DNA from: Tenacibaculum gallaicum
GTDB taxonomy: Bacteria; Bacteroidota; Bacteroidia; Flavobacteriales; Flavobacteriaceae
Assembly (NCBI RefSeq): GCF_003387615.1
Contig: NZ_QUNS01000001.1
Span: 62,001 to 126,000, forward strand
Direction of reading: 5' to 3'
Length of the DNA: 64,000 nt
In this document: piece after piece, positions 16,273 to 25,412 of the stretch
Numbering within the stretch: the first letter of the stretch is position 1
Layout of the letters: each line of letters starts with the position of its first letter
Notes under the pieces: model-generated
The model's input: only the letters and a program-made list of their open reading frames with translations
What the model was told of the DNA's origin: nothing
Databases searched by the model: none
Program-made: the position numbers and the translations under genes

Positions 16273-17037
16273 ATGATTACAGATACACATACCCACTTAT
16301 ATTCTAGTCAGTTTGATGAAGATAGAAACGAAATGATACAACGTGCTAAAGATGCAGGTATATCTCGTTTTTTTATTCCTGCAATTGATAGTTCGTATAC
16401 ACAACGTATGCTTGATTTAGAGAAAAACTACCCCAACGATGTGTTTTTAATGATGGGCTTACACCCAACTTCTGTGAAAGAAAATTACCAAGAAGAATTA
16501 GCACACGTAAAAGAATGGCTAGAGCAACGTGATTTTTATGCGATTGGTGAAATTGGTATCGATTTATATTGGGACAAAACTTTTTTACCGCAACAACAAG
16601 AGGCTTTCCGTACGCAAATTCAATGGGCTAAAGAAAAAAAACTGCCAATTGTAATTCATTGTCGCGATGCTTTTGATGAAATTTTTGAAGTCTTAGAAAC
16701 TGAAAAAGGAGAAGATTTATTCGGAATTTTTCACTGTTTTACAGGAACATTTGAGCAAGCTGAAAAAGCAATTTCTTACGATATGAAATTAGGAATTGGA
16801 GGTGTTGCTACTTTTAAAAACGGAAAGATTGACAAGTTTCTACATCAAATAGATATTGAACATATTGTGTTAGAAACCGATGCTCCCTACTTAGCACCTA
16901 CTCCGTATCGAGGAAAACGTAATGAAAGTAGCTATATAACTAATGTTGTGGATAAGTTAGTAGATATTTATGGATTGACTTTCGATGAAATTTCGGAAAT
17001 TACAACACAGAACTCTAAAGACGTTTTTGGTGTCTAA
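16273..17037 (+). CDS. tatD: TatD family metal-dependent hydrolase (DNase)
   Basis: A 254-residue TIM-barrel hydrolase. Metal ligands are visible as H6-x-H8 in DTHTHLY, the glutamate in GEIGIDLYWD (about 92), the histidines in IHCRDAF and FHCFTGT, and the aspartate in LETDAPYLAP. TatD enzymes are Mg2+-dependent 3'-5' exonucleases implicated in DNA repair or fragmentation. The length is normal. The next gene (Ogt) overlaps its 3' end, and the pair is probably co-transcribed, which would suit a shared repair role. Confidence 0.94.
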   Translation: MITDTHTHLYSSQFDEDRNEMIQRAKDAGISRFFIPAIDSSYTQRMLDLEKNYPNDVFLMMGLHPTSVKENYQEELAHVKEWLEQRDFYAIGEIGIDLYWDKTFLPQQQEAFRTQIQWAKEKKLPIVIHCRDAFDEIFEVLETEKGEDLFGIFHCFTGTFEQAEKAISYDMKLGIGGVATFKNGKIDKFLHQIDIEHIVLETDAPYLAPTPYRGKRNESSYITNVVDKLVDIYGLTFDEISEITTQNSKDVFGV

Positions 17038-17524
17038 CTTACAAACTACATATTATAAAACTCCCATAGGAGTAGCCAAGATTCAAGGTGATGAAAACGG
17101 TATTCAATCAGTTTCGGTATTGGATGATGATGCTTTAACTTCACTAAACATTCCAAAAGAAACACCTACTTATTTACAAGAGTGTGTCACACAGCTAAAT
17201 GAATATTTTGATAACACAAGAACAACGTTTGATCTAAAATTGAACCCGCAAGGAACAATATTTCAACAGTCGGTATGGGATGAGTTATTGAATATTCCTT
17301 TCGGAAGAACAAGAACTTATTTAGAGCAAACCAAACAATTAGGAGATGTAAAAGCAATTCGTGCGGTGGCTTCTGCTAATGGTAAAAATCCTATTTGGAT
17401 TATTATTCCTTGTCATAGAGTTGTGGGTTCTGACGGTTCACTAACAGGATATGCTGGTGGTGTTTGGCGCAAAAAATGGTTATTGGAACATGAAAGTGGA
17501 GCTAAACAACAAACATTATTCTAA
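17030..17524 (+). CDS. ogt: Methylated-DNA--protein-cysteine S-methyltransferase
   Basis: 164 residues if started at GTG 17030, which overlaps the tatD stop by 8 bases; an in-frame ATG at 16985 lies deep inside tatD and is less likely. The acceptor motif PCHRV is followed by the conserved GSLTGYAGGVWRKKWLLEHE. It removes alkyl groups from O6-alkylguanine by suicide transfer to the cysteine. There is no Ada-type regulatory domain. The non-ATG start is inferred from overlap geometry and from the family N-terminus, which begins near the YYKTPIG strand. Confidence 0.9.
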   Translation: MSNLQTTYYKTPIGVAKIQGDENGIQSVSVLDDDALTSLNIPKETPTYLQECVTQLNEYFDNTRTTFDLKLNPQGTIFQQSVWDELLNIPFGRTRTYLEQTKQLGDVKAIRAVASANGKNPIWIIIPCHRVVGSDGSLTGYAGGVWRKKWLLEHESGAKQQTLF

Positions 17525-17554
17525 TTTTTAGAAGAGTAAATAATGAGGTAACGC

Positions 17555-18001
17555 TTAATTCAAATTGCGTTTTTCAATAAAAAATTTCTTTAGTAAAAGG
17601 CCACTTTCTTCTTCTAAAACACCCGATACAACTTTAGTTTTTGGATGTAGTTTAGTTTTCAATACAGAAAAACCTAATTTCGGCTCACTTGCTCCGTATA
17701 CTATTTTACCTATTTGTGCCCAATAACTTGCTCCTGCACACATTTGGCAAGGTTCCAACGTTACATATAAGATACAATCTTTTAAGTATTTCCCTCCTAA
17801 AAAATCTGCTGCAGCGGTAAATGCTTGCATTTCGGCATGTGCTGTAACATCATTTAATAACTCTGTTAAGTTATGTGCTCTTGCTATAATTTGATTGTTA
17901 AAAACAATAACAGCCCCTACAGGAACCTCCCCTTTATCAAAAGCTAGTTCAGCTTCTTGCAGAGCTTTTTTCATAAAGTAGGTATCGTCAAATGGATTCA
18001 T
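17555..18001 (-). CDS. tadA: tRNA-specific adenosine deaminase
   Basis: 148 residues from ATG 18001 (a TTG sits one codon earlier). The zinc-dependent deaminase core is HAEMQAF (His ligand and catalytic Glu) with PCQMCAGA (two Cys ligands). It converts A34 to inosine in tRNA-Arg(ACG). The length is typical. It is convergent with ogt and divergent from the LpxH-like gene, whose unusual non-ATG start lies in the short gap beyond 18001. Confidence 0.93.
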   Translation of the reverse strand: MNPFDDTYFMKKALQEAELAFDKGEVPVGAVIVFNNQIIARAHNLTELLNDVTAHAEMQAFTAAADFLGGKYLKDCILYVTLEPCQMCAGASYWAQIGKIVYGASEPKLGFSVLKTKLHPKTKVVSGVLEEESGLLLKKFFIEKRNLN

Positions 18002-18095
18002 CAATAAGGATTTTCATAAGTATATAAACAAATGTAGCCAAAATTTGTTTGTGCAAACTCTAGGTAAAATACTTATTTTTACCAAAATTTACGAT

Positions 18096-18863
18096 TTGAT
18101 TTCAATCAATACTTCTGAAAATAAAAAAGTCTACTTTGCTTCCGACCAACATTTAGGAGCTCCAACTCCCGAAGCTAGTTTTCCTCGTGAACAAAAGTTC
18201 GTTACATGGTTAAACGAAGTTAAAAAAGATGCTGAGGCTATTTTTATCCTAGGTGATTTATTCGATTTTTGGTTTGAGTATAAGACCGTAGTCCCTAAAG
18301 GATTTGTACGTGTTTTAGGTAAACTTGCTGAACTAAAAGATAGCGGTATTCCGATTTACTTTTTTGTTGGAAATCATGACCTATGGATGCATGATTACTT
18401 TGAAAAAGAATTAAACATCCCTGCATTTCATTCACCACAAGAGTTTAAAATCAACGATAAACTGTTTTTAATTGGCCATGGTGATGGATTAGGCCCAGGT
18501 GATAAAGGATATAAACGCATGAAAAAAGTGTTTACATTTCCTTTATTTCAGTGGATGTTTCGTTGGCTACACCCAGATTTAGGTGTTCGATTAGGTCAAT
18601 ATATGTCAGTAAAAAACAAACTGATTTCTGGTGATGAGGACGCTAAATTTTTAGGAGAAGATAATGAATGGTTGGTACAATATTGTAAGCGAAAACTAGA
18701 GTTTAAACACTACGATTATTTTGTTTTTGGACACAGACATCTTCCGTTAGAAATTCAACTTAAAGACAATAGTGTTTACCTTAACACTGGTGATTGGATT
18801 CAGTATTATACCTATGCGATTTTTGAAAACGATAAATTATTCTTAAAAGAATATAAACCATAA
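18096..18863 (+). CDS. UDP-2,3-diacylglucosamine diphosphatase (LpxH-like)
   Basis: A calcineurin-like phosphoesterase of about 255 residues. No ATG precedes the first catalytic motif, so the start must be non-ATG: TTG 18096 is used here, while GTG 18051 and TTG 18045 are alternatives (up to 272 residues). Motifs are SDQHLG, LGDLFDFWFEY, GNHD, GHGDG and FGHRH. Together they coordinate two metals and match the LpxH-type family that hydrolyses UDP-2,3-diacylglucosamine to lipid X in lipid A synthesis at the inner membrane. LWMHDYF supports the LpxH branch rather than a generic phosphatase. The gene ends in a good terminator. Confidence 0.82.
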   Translation: MISINTSENKKVYFASDQHLGAPTPEASFPREQKFVTWLNEVKKDAEAIFILGDLFDFWFEYKTVVPKGFVRVLGKLAELKDSGIPIYFFVGNHDLWMHDYFEKELNIPAFHSPQEFKINDKLFLIGHGDGLGPGDKGYKRMKKVFTFPLFQWMFRWLHPDLGVRLGQYMSVKNKLISGDEDAKFLGEDNEWLVQYCKRKLEFKHYDYFVFGHRHLPLEIQLKDNSVYLNTGDWIQYYTYAIFENDKLFLKEYKP

Positions 18864-18892
18864 AAAAAACACCTTAAATAAGGTGCTTTTTC
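18863..18892 (+). terminator. Terminator after the LpxH-like gene
   Basis: Hairpin CACCTT-AAAT-AAGGTG with A7 to the left and T5 to the right, beginning at the stop codon. It may also serve the convergent susD gene. Confidence 0.85.
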
Positions 18893-18931
18893 GTTATCAA
18901 ATATCACAATTAAAAACAAACCATTATGTTA

Positions 18932-20260
18932 TTAATTAGCATTCTCACTAAATGGTGTTGGGAAAGCATCTATAATATTATCTCCTGTTCTATCTAGCGG
19001 AACATAGGTTGCGTTTAACCTATTTAAACGCCTTAAATCAATCCAACGATGTCCTTCTCCTAATAAAGAGTATCTTCTTTGTTTTAAAACTTCTTCTACT
19101 AACTCACTGTCTGAAGTTCCTCCTGAGTAATCAGGCAAGCCTGCTTCACCCCTTACAACATTAATTGCGTTTATAGCCTCAGTATTATTTGTTCCAATAT
19201 TCGCTTCTGCATACATTAAAATTAACTCCTCATTTCTAATTAAATAAACAGGATCTGTATTACTTTTATACACGGATATTTGATGAGTACCCGTAAGACC
19301 ATCATGAGAGCCAGAGCTATCTAACAATGAAGATTTACTAGACACACGAAGATCACCTGTCTCCCCATCAGCTATCCAAGAATTATGAATAACAAATTCA
19401 TTTCCTATTTGCTTTACATAAAACAAATCGTTTTTAATATCATTACCTGTTAATCCAAAAACATGAGATACACCGAACGACATAGATTCATTTAAGTCAA
19501 AGAAAGATTCATTTAAAAAAGTTAACACTTCTGTCATGTTGTTTTGATATAGTGCAACCCGTGCAGCAATTGCTCTATTAAACTTTAAAAAACCACTTGG
19601 TAAAAGAGGCTGATCTGTTGGCTTTAAATCATTATATCCTGGACTAAAAAGAAATAAAAAATTACTCGAAGACGCTTCTAAATCGCTTTTAGCTTCATTT
19701 AATAGATTTTTGATTGCGACTAAAGCTTCATCATAACCTACAAAAGGACCTAAGTTATCTGGATCTTCTACATCTAACCTTATTCCGTTCGTATATTGCC
19801 TATTTGCTACCATTAAAAGAGCGTATGCTTTTATTGTCTTAGCGTATCCGTAGTAAGATTTTTTTTCTGCCTCAGAAAATCCAGCATTTGAATTTTCTAC
19901 AGCTGTAATTAAAACATTAGCTGCTTTAACTATTCTATACCAAGCCGCAAAAGAACGAGTTGTTAAAAACCCATTATTATCTAAAGGACCTTTTAAAATT
20001 TCTCCTGTGTATCTTGGATCTGCTGTTGATAAATCATAATACTCTCTTGCTAAATAGCTTACCGTTTCATAATGAAAATCTAAATCATTTCTCATTACAG
20101 CCTCTAAACCAACTGCTAAAGCTTCGACATCAGCTGCGGAGGCACCACCTGTATATGAATCCAATGTCGGTGCATTTTGATTAGGTAATTCATCTAATTC
20201 ACAACCCTGTATAAAAAAGACAAAAACAATTAATATTAATTTATAGAATATATTTTTCAT
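18932..20260 (-). CDS. SusD/RagB family nutrient-binding lipoprotein
   Basis: A 442-residue lipoprotein with lipobox FIQGC at C20. The SusD hallmarks are a helical TPR-like N-terminal part with RSFAAWYRIVKAANVLI, RNEELILMYAEAN in the middle, and the C-terminal GEGHRWIDLRRLNRL. It acts on the outer leaflet as a lid and ligand-capturing subunit of the SusC channel encoded just upstream (19-base gap). It is on the short side for the family. No glycoside hydrolase, peptidase or sensor gene is adjacent, so the ligand cannot be inferred from context. Confidence 0.93.
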   Translation of the reverse strand: MKNIFYKLILIVFVFFIQGCELDELPNQNAPTLDSYTGGASAADVEALAVGLEAVMRNDLDFHYETVSYLAREYYDLSTADPRYTGEILKGPLDNNGFLTTRSFAAWYRIVKAANVLITAVENSNAGFSEAEKKSYYGYAKTIKAYALLMVANRQYTNGIRLDVEDPDNLGPFVGYDEALVAIKNLLNEAKSDLEASSSNFLFLFSPGYNDLKPTDQPLLPSGFLKFNRAIAARVALYQNNMTEVLTFLNESFFDLNESMSFGVSHVFGLTGNDIKNDLFYVKQIGNEFVIHNSWIADGETGDLRVSSKSSLLDSSGSHDGLTGTHQISVYKSNTDPVYLIRNEELILMYAEANIGTNNTEAINAINVVRGEAGLPDYSGGTSDSELVEEVLKQRRYSLLGEGHRWIDLRRLNRLNATYVPLDRTGDNIIDAFPTPFSENAN

Positions 20261-20279
20261 GATAATTTATTTTAGGAGA

Positions 20280-23243
20280 TTAAAAGTTAACTTTTAGATG
20301 AAAATTAACAAACTTAGATGCAGGATAAGGAGTTACTTCAACATTATTAGCTAATACATTATTTCCAAAATTTGATGCTTCTGGATCATAACTATTATAA
20401 TCAAAAATGTTGATTAAGTTTCTACCCGACACCCCCACTTTTACTTTTTCCGTTCCTTTAAAAACCTCATCATCAAACGTATAAAAAAGACCTACTTCCC
20501 TTAATCGAAGATATCCTGCATCTTCTATTAGAGGCTTAGTATTTCTAACATTTGCTTGTGCCAACCTATAGGGTCCATTAGTAAGTGTGCCTGTTGGATC
20601 TAAATCAGTATCATCAAAATCCCATGTAGTCCCAGCATTATCATATAAAAAAGTTGTTAAGTTAATACCATCTCCTCCTTTTTTCCAGTGCCATAAAAAT
20701 GATAAATCGAAGTTTTTATAACGTATGTTGTTTTGCCATGACATTTGAAAATCTGGCTCTGCATTACCATAAACAGCAAATCCATCTCCATCAGGATCAA
20801 TTACAGCTATTTCTTCTGGAGTAAGTCCACTAGGATAAGTCCCTACAATTTGCGTAGCACTCTTACCTTCCTGTATTAAAAAAGTTCCTAAGAAGGCCGC
20901 AAAACCACCTTCTGTGAATGCTGGAACATCCAGTTTATTAATTTTAGATTTGTTTTTCCACCATTTAAAATTTGCATTCCAAGAAAAATCTTCTTTTTCA
21001 ATAAAGTTTGCATTTAAACCTAATTCTATACCTGTGTTTTCAAGCTCTCCTCCATTTTTAATTTTTCTAGTAAAACCAGATGATGTTGGAAAGTTTTCCT
21101 GAATAAGTAAATCGCTAATTTTTTTGTTATATACCGTAGCCTCTAACGTAAACCTGCCATCAAACAGCCCTAAATCTAACCCATATTCTAATTCTTTTTG
21201 ACGTTCTGGACCTATGGTAGGATCTCCTTTAAAAGTCCCAGGTGCAAAACCAGAAACCCCACCAATGAATTGTGGTGCAGCCAAGGTAAACTGATCATTA
21301 AAGTTTGGAAACCTTCCGGCTTCTCCATACGCAATCCTAGGTTTTAAACTAGTAACTTCTTTTATATTCCAAAAATTAAACTTATGTAAATTAATTGCTA
21401 AGTTTGCTTTAGGGTAATAATACATTTTATCTGAAACTCCATTGTTAGTTGATTTATCTCCTCTAACCCCAACAGTACCTATTATTTTATCGTCGTAATT
21501 TATTTCCTCTTGCACAAAAAAACCTGTATCTCTTTGAAGCCTAACAACTTGTTGTGATGACAAATTCTCTGCTAGTGATAAACTTGTTAAAGAAGTATTG
21601 AAACCTGTACCTACAGTTATAACAGTATTACGATCAAAATCTTGAAAAAAGGTTCCCGTTTGAGTTGTAAATTGTAATCCGTTATTTAGAATTAAATTAT
21701 GAACTAAAAAGGCAGACAAGTTGTAGTTAGTATTCCTCGTCGTTCCAGATATTGAAGCTCCCTTTAAAGTAGATCGATCTCTAAAATAAGTTAATTCTCT
21801 AGGAAAAATACTTGTTGTACGAAGTGTGTACTGATCAAAACCCGCTTCAAGCACCAACTTAAGTCTATTTTTTTCTCCATTAAGGATTTTGATATTGGAC
21901 TTAGCACTACCAATAAACCTATTTACGTTTTCTCTATTAGTAGTTAGTGCTATTGTTTCTAATACATTTGAACCAGCTCCTCCAAAAGGATAGACTCCAT
22001 CTGTAGGAGATAAGTTTTCCCATGGATAGGTAAAAGCTAGGGCGTACCCTATAGTTCTATTGGCATTACCGTTATTAAAAAAACCTCTATCCGCTTGAGA
22101 GCTTATATAATTTGACGTGACATATAAATCTAACCAATCTGTAAATTTTTGACCTATATTTAAACGAGCCGCTGCTTTTTCATAGCCTGTATTTTCAACT
22201 AATCCAGGTTCATCTTTATAAGTTACTCCAAAAAAGTAATCGCTTCTTTCTGAACCTCCTGATGTTGTAAACCTTGTTGTTGTAGAAATTCTAGTATGAT
22301 CAAATAACTCTGCTTCATAGTCTCTTAGTTTTGCATTCGCTGGTCCTCCTAAAGCAACAACCTCTGATTCATCCCAGTCTCTTAAACCTAATAACCTTGT
22401 TGGACTTCTCAAGCCTACAGTTTGTGAAAAGGATACTCTAGGTTTACCTTCTTTACCTCTTTTTGTTGTAATAATAACAACACCTCCTGCCGCTCTTGAT
22501 CCGTAGAGAGCTGCCGCTGAGGCACCTTTCAGTATTTCTACAGTCTCTATATCTTCAGGGTCAATATCTGCAATCCTATTAGAAGCGTCATCTTGATTTG
22601 ATGAAGGATTACCTCCTCCTGCTGCTTCACTTACAATATTATTTCCAGAAGAAATTGATGAATTATCTACATATACACCATCAACCACAAATAATGGTTG
22701 CTGATCTCCAAAAATAGAAGTAACACCTCTTAACCTCATAGAAATTCCTCCTCCTGGAGCCCCTGAATTTGCTTTTATCTCTGCTCCTGTGAACTTTCCT
22801 GATAATGCACTATCAAAACCCGATTGTGATGTAACTTGTGTTAATTCAGCAGCTGAAATTGTCGAAACTGTGTTTGCTAAATTAGATCTTTTCGTTGTAG
22901 TTGCTAACCCCGAAATCACTACTTCTTCTAAAACATCAGAATCTTCTCGTAGCGTCACCTGTAAAAAAGCATTCGTATCGGCAATATTTCTTTCTACTGT
23001 AACAAACCCTAAGGAAGATATTGTTACTACTGCCGGAAGGTTTTTTATATTTAAACTAAATTCACCATTCTCATTAGAAGTGGTACCATTTGTTGTTCCT
23101 TTCTCTATAATATTTGCAAAAGGAATACTTTCTCCATTTACATCCACAATTTTTCCTTTTATTGTTTGCCCGTAAACAAAACCAGAAAACAGAAAAATAA
23201 GTGCGTTAATTAGCAACGTTTTGCTAAAAGACATTTTCTTCAT
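20280..23243 (-). CDS. SusC/RagA family TonB-linked outer membrane protein
   Basis: A 987-residue outer-membrane transporter. A signal peptide (about 1-25) is followed by a carboxypeptidase-D regulatory-like domain (about 27-105), a plug with VVDGVYVDN and the near-invariant VEILKGASAAALYGSRAAGGVVIITTK in outline (about 235-260), then a 22-strand barrel ending in an aromatic-rich strand with terminal F (FHLKVNF). It imports a glycan or peptide with energy from TonB. It heads a two-gene unit with susD. A 227-base gap separates it from the divergent Bat operon. The substrate is unknown; no enzymes are linked. Confidence 0.94.
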   Translation of the reverse strand: MKKMSFSKTLLINALIFLFSGFVYGQTIKGKIVDVNGESIPFANIIEKGTTNGTTSNENGEFSLNIKNLPAVVTISSLGFVTVERNIADTNAFLQVTLREDSDVLEEVVISGLATTTKRSNLANTVSTISAAELTQVTSQSGFDSALSGKFTGAEIKANSGAPGGGISMRLRGVTSIFGDQQPLFVVDGVYVDNSSISSGNNIVSEAAGGGNPSSNQDDASNRIADIDPEDIETVEILKGASAAALYGSRAAGGVVIITTKRGKEGKPRVSFSQTVGLRSPTRLLGLRDWDESEVVALGGPANAKLRDYEAELFDHTRISTTTRFTTSGGSERSDYFFGVTYKDEPGLVENTGYEKAAARLNIGQKFTDWLDLYVTSNYISSQADRGFFNNGNANRTIGYALAFTYPWENLSPTDGVYPFGGAGSNVLETIALTTNRENVNRFIGSAKSNIKILNGEKNRLKLVLEAGFDQYTLRTTSIFPRELTYFRDRSTLKGASISGTTRNTNYNLSAFLVHNLILNNGLQFTTQTGTFFQDFDRNTVITVGTGFNTSLTSLSLAENLSSQQVVRLQRDTGFFVQEEINYDDKIIGTVGVRGDKSTNNGVSDKMYYYPKANLAINLHKFNFWNIKEVTSLKPRIAYGEAGRFPNFNDQFTLAAPQFIGGVSGFAPGTFKGDPTIGPERQKELEYGLDLGLFDGRFTLEATVYNKKISDLLIQENFPTSSGFTRKIKNGGELENTGIELGLNANFIEKEDFSWNANFKWWKNKSKINKLDVPAFTEGGFAAFLGTFLIQEGKSATQIVGTYPSGLTPEEIAVIDPDGDGFAVYGNAEPDFQMSWQNNIRYKNFDLSFLWHWKKGGDGINLTTFLYDNAGTTWDFDDTDLDPTGTLTNGPYRLAQANVRNTKPLIEDAGYLRLREVGLFYTFDDEVFKGTEKVKVGVSGRNLINIFDYNSYDPEASNFGNNVLANNVEVTPYPASKFVNFHLKVNF

Positions 23244-23430
23244 AAAATTTAAGTTTAAAGTTAGTAGAAGCTAAATTTCTTTTTTTTTATCCATAAAAAC
23301 AAATTATAAACAACTTATTTTCAGCTACATAAAACACACAACCAAAAACTTAACTTTAAAGAACAATACCTTTTAGCTTGTAAATACAAGGTTTAACCAA
23401 CTTTTAACAACTAAAAAAACACTATTATTG

Positions 23431-23438
23431 TAGCTTTG
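23431..23438 (+). promoter_or_regulatory. -7 promoter box (TAGCTTTG) of the Bat operon
   Basis: Exact TAnnTTTG match 33 bases before the MoxR-gene ATG, in the gap divergent from susC. No other strong promoter is seen until the end of batE. Confidence 0.5.
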
Positions 23439-23470
23439 TTTCATAAAAATTCTAATTTATTTCAATTACT

Positions 23471-24460
23471 ATGGATATAGATGTAAGAGCCATCAATGAA
23501 AAAATAGAAAGAGAAAGTGCTTTTGTAGACTTATTAACTACAGAGATGAATAAAGTAATTGTAGGTCAAAAACACATGATTGAACGATTACTAATTGGAC
23601 TTTTAGGAAATGGACATATCTTATTAGAAGGTGTACCTGGGCTAGCAAAAACATTGGCAATTAACACACTTTCTAAAGCTGTTGACGGAAGTTTTAGTCG
23701 TGTTCAGTTTACTCCAGATTTATTACCTGCCGATGTAGTAGGTACCATGATATACAATGTAAAAGAAAATGACTTCTCAATTAAAAAGGGACCTATTTTT
23801 GCCAACTTTGTATTAGCCGATGAGATTAACCGTGCGCCTGCTAAAGTTCAATCTGCTTTATTAGAAGCCATGCAAGAGCGTCAAATTACGATTGGTGATG
23901 AAACTTTTAAGTTAGATGAGCCTTTCTTAGTAATGGCTACTCAAAACCCAGTAGAACAAGAAGGAACATATCCGCTTCCTGAGGCACAGGTAGACCGTTT
24001 TATGCTAAAAACAGTAATTGATTATCCAAAATTACAAGACGAGCAACTTATTATGCGTCAAAATTTAAATGGAAGTTTTCAAAAAATAAATCCTGTAATT
24101 TCAATAGAACAAATTATTAAAGCTCGTAACGTAGTTAATGAGGTTTATATGGATGAAAAAATTGAAAAATATATCTTAGATATTGTTTTTGCGACTCGTT
24201 ATCCTGAAAAATACAATTTAGAAAAACTACAACCACTTATCAGTTTTGGTTCCTCTCCTCGTGGTAGTATTGCCTTAGCAAAAGCTGCAAAATGCTATGC
24301 TTTTATTAAACGAAGAGGGTATGTAATTCCTGAAGATGTTCGAGCAATCGTAAACGATGTTTTACGTCACAGAATTGGTATTACGTATGAAGCCGAAGCT
24401 GAGAATATTACATCTATTGATATTATCAATTCTATTATTAACGAAGTGCAAGTACCTTAA
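23471..24460 (+). CDS. MoxR family AAA+ ATPase of the Bat operon
   Basis: A 329-residue AAA+ ATPase. Walker A is GVPGLAKT (about 56-63), Walker B is LADEINR (about 116-122), and sensor 1 is in MATQNPVEQEGTYPLPEAQ. MoxR ATPases act as chaperones that activate VWA-domain partners by metal insertion or assembly; the partners here are most likely BatA and BatB encoded downstream. It is the first gene of an eight-gene unit reaching to 31787. A 76-base repeat-like spacer separates it from the DUF58 gene. Confidence 0.93.
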   Translation: MDIDVRAINEKIERESAFVDLLTTEMNKVIVGQKHMIERLLIGLLGNGHILLEGVPGLAKTLAINTLSKAVDGSFSRVQFTPDLLPADVVGTMIYNVKENDFSIKKGPIFANFVLADEINRAPAKVQSALLEAMQERQITIGDETFKLDEPFLVMATQNPVEQEGTYPLPEAQVDRFMLKTVIDYPKLQDEQLIMRQNLNGSFQKINPVISIEQIIKARNVVNEVYMDEKIEKYILDIVFATRYPEKYNLEKLQPLISFGSSPRGSIALAKAAKCYAFIKRRGYVIPEDVRAIVNDVLRHRIGITYEAEAENITSIDIINSIINEVQVP

Positions 24461-24536
24461 TCAATTATCAATAAGCAATTATCAGCTTAAAATATTTTAC
24501 TGATTAATTGATAACTGTTAACTGACAATTGAAAAT
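24461..24536. repeat. AT-rich direct/inverted repeat spacer between moxR and DUF58 genes
   Basis: CAATTATCA occurs twice in direct order (24462-24470 and 24476-24484). The second half (GATTAATTGATAACTGTTAAC, then TGACAATTG) is an imperfect reverse complement of the first half. The element can fold into a long imperfect hairpin. It looks like a short intergenic repeat of the kind scattered in Bacteroidota chromosomes, but no second copy was found in this window. Confidence 0.5.
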
Positions 24537-25403
24537 ATGGATACAAAAGAGTTACTAAAAAAAGTTCGAAAAATAGAAATAAAGACACGTAGGTTGTCTA
24601 ATCATATTTTTGGAGGAGAGTATCATTCAACCTTTAAAGGTAGAGGTATGACTTTTTCTGAAGTTCGTCAATATCAATTCGGAGACGACATTAGAGCAAT
24701 TGACTGGAACGTTACTGCTCGTTATAACGAACCCTATGTAAAAGTTTTTGAAGAAGAACGTGAACTAACTATGATGTTGGTTGTTGATGTTTCAGGCTCA
24801 GAATTTTTTGGTACTTCTGAACAATTTAAAAAAGATACCGTTACAGAAATTGCAGCAACATTGGCATTTTCTGCTATTCAAAACAACGATAAAGTTGGTT
24901 TAATTTTATTCTCAGATCAAATTGAACTGTACATTCCTCCCAAAAAAGGAAAAAGTCATGTGCTGAGAATTATTCGAGAACTTATAGAGTTTCAACCAAA
25001 AAGTAGGCAAACTAATATTAGTGAAGCTCTAAAATTTTTATCTAACATTATGAAAAAGAAAGCTATTGTTTTTATGCTTTCTGATTTTATGGATGATGAT
25101 TATGAGCGTACATTAAAGATTGTTGGTAACAAACATGACGTAACTGGTATACGTATATATGATAAACACGACGAAGAAATTCCAAACCTAGGGATGGTTC
25201 CTATAATGGATGCAGAAACTGGAAAAACACAGCTAGTTAACACTAGTTCTAAATCGGTTAGAACTCATTATAAGGCAAATGCTTTACGTTTGTCTGATTA
25301 TTTTGAAACCACTTTTACAAAAAGTGGTGCAGGAACAATTAGCACTAGAGTTGATGAGAGTTATGTACGAAAACTGTTAGGTTATTTTAAACGAAAAGGA
25401 TAA
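24537..25403 (+). CDS. DUF58 domain protein of the Bat operon
   Basis: A 288-residue protein. The DUF58 signature is GRGMTFSEVRQYQFGDDIRAIDWNVTARYNEP in outline at about residues 32-62, followed by a VWA-like fold with VVDVSGSEFFG (MIDAS D-x-S-x-S type) near residue 80 and MLSDFMDD. It is cytoplasmic, with no signal peptide. It is invariably found between MoxR and the Bat VWA proteins and is thought to link the ATPase to the membrane complex. It is followed after 9 bases by the DUF4381-like gene. Confidence 0.92.
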   Translation: MDTKELLKKVRKIEIKTRRLSNHIFGGEYHSTFKGRGMTFSEVRQYQFGDDIRAIDWNVTARYNEPYVKVFEEERELTMMLVVDVSGSEFFGTSEQFKKDTVTEIAATLAFSAIQNNDKVGLILFSDQIELYIPPKKGKSHVLRIIRELIEFQPKSRQTNISEALKFLSNIMKKKAIVFMLSDFMDDDYERTLKIVGNKHDVTGIRIYDKHDEEIPNLGMVPIMDAETGKTQLVNTSSKSVRTHYKANALRLSDYFETTFTKSGAGTISTRVDESYVRKLLGYFKRKG

Positions 25404-25412
25404 GAACAAACA

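Noticed and set aside
22789..23175. 128-residue plus-strand frame inside susC
   Set aside because: It is antisense to the conserved N-terminal and plug region of SusC and resembles no known protein.
18932..23243. Complete polysaccharide utilisation locus
   Set aside because: Only the SusC and SusD genes are present; no carbohydrate-active enzyme or regulator flanks them.
24461..24536. Possible CRISPR-like direct repeats
   Set aside because: Only two short CAATTATCA copies, no regular spacers and no cas genes anywhere in the window.
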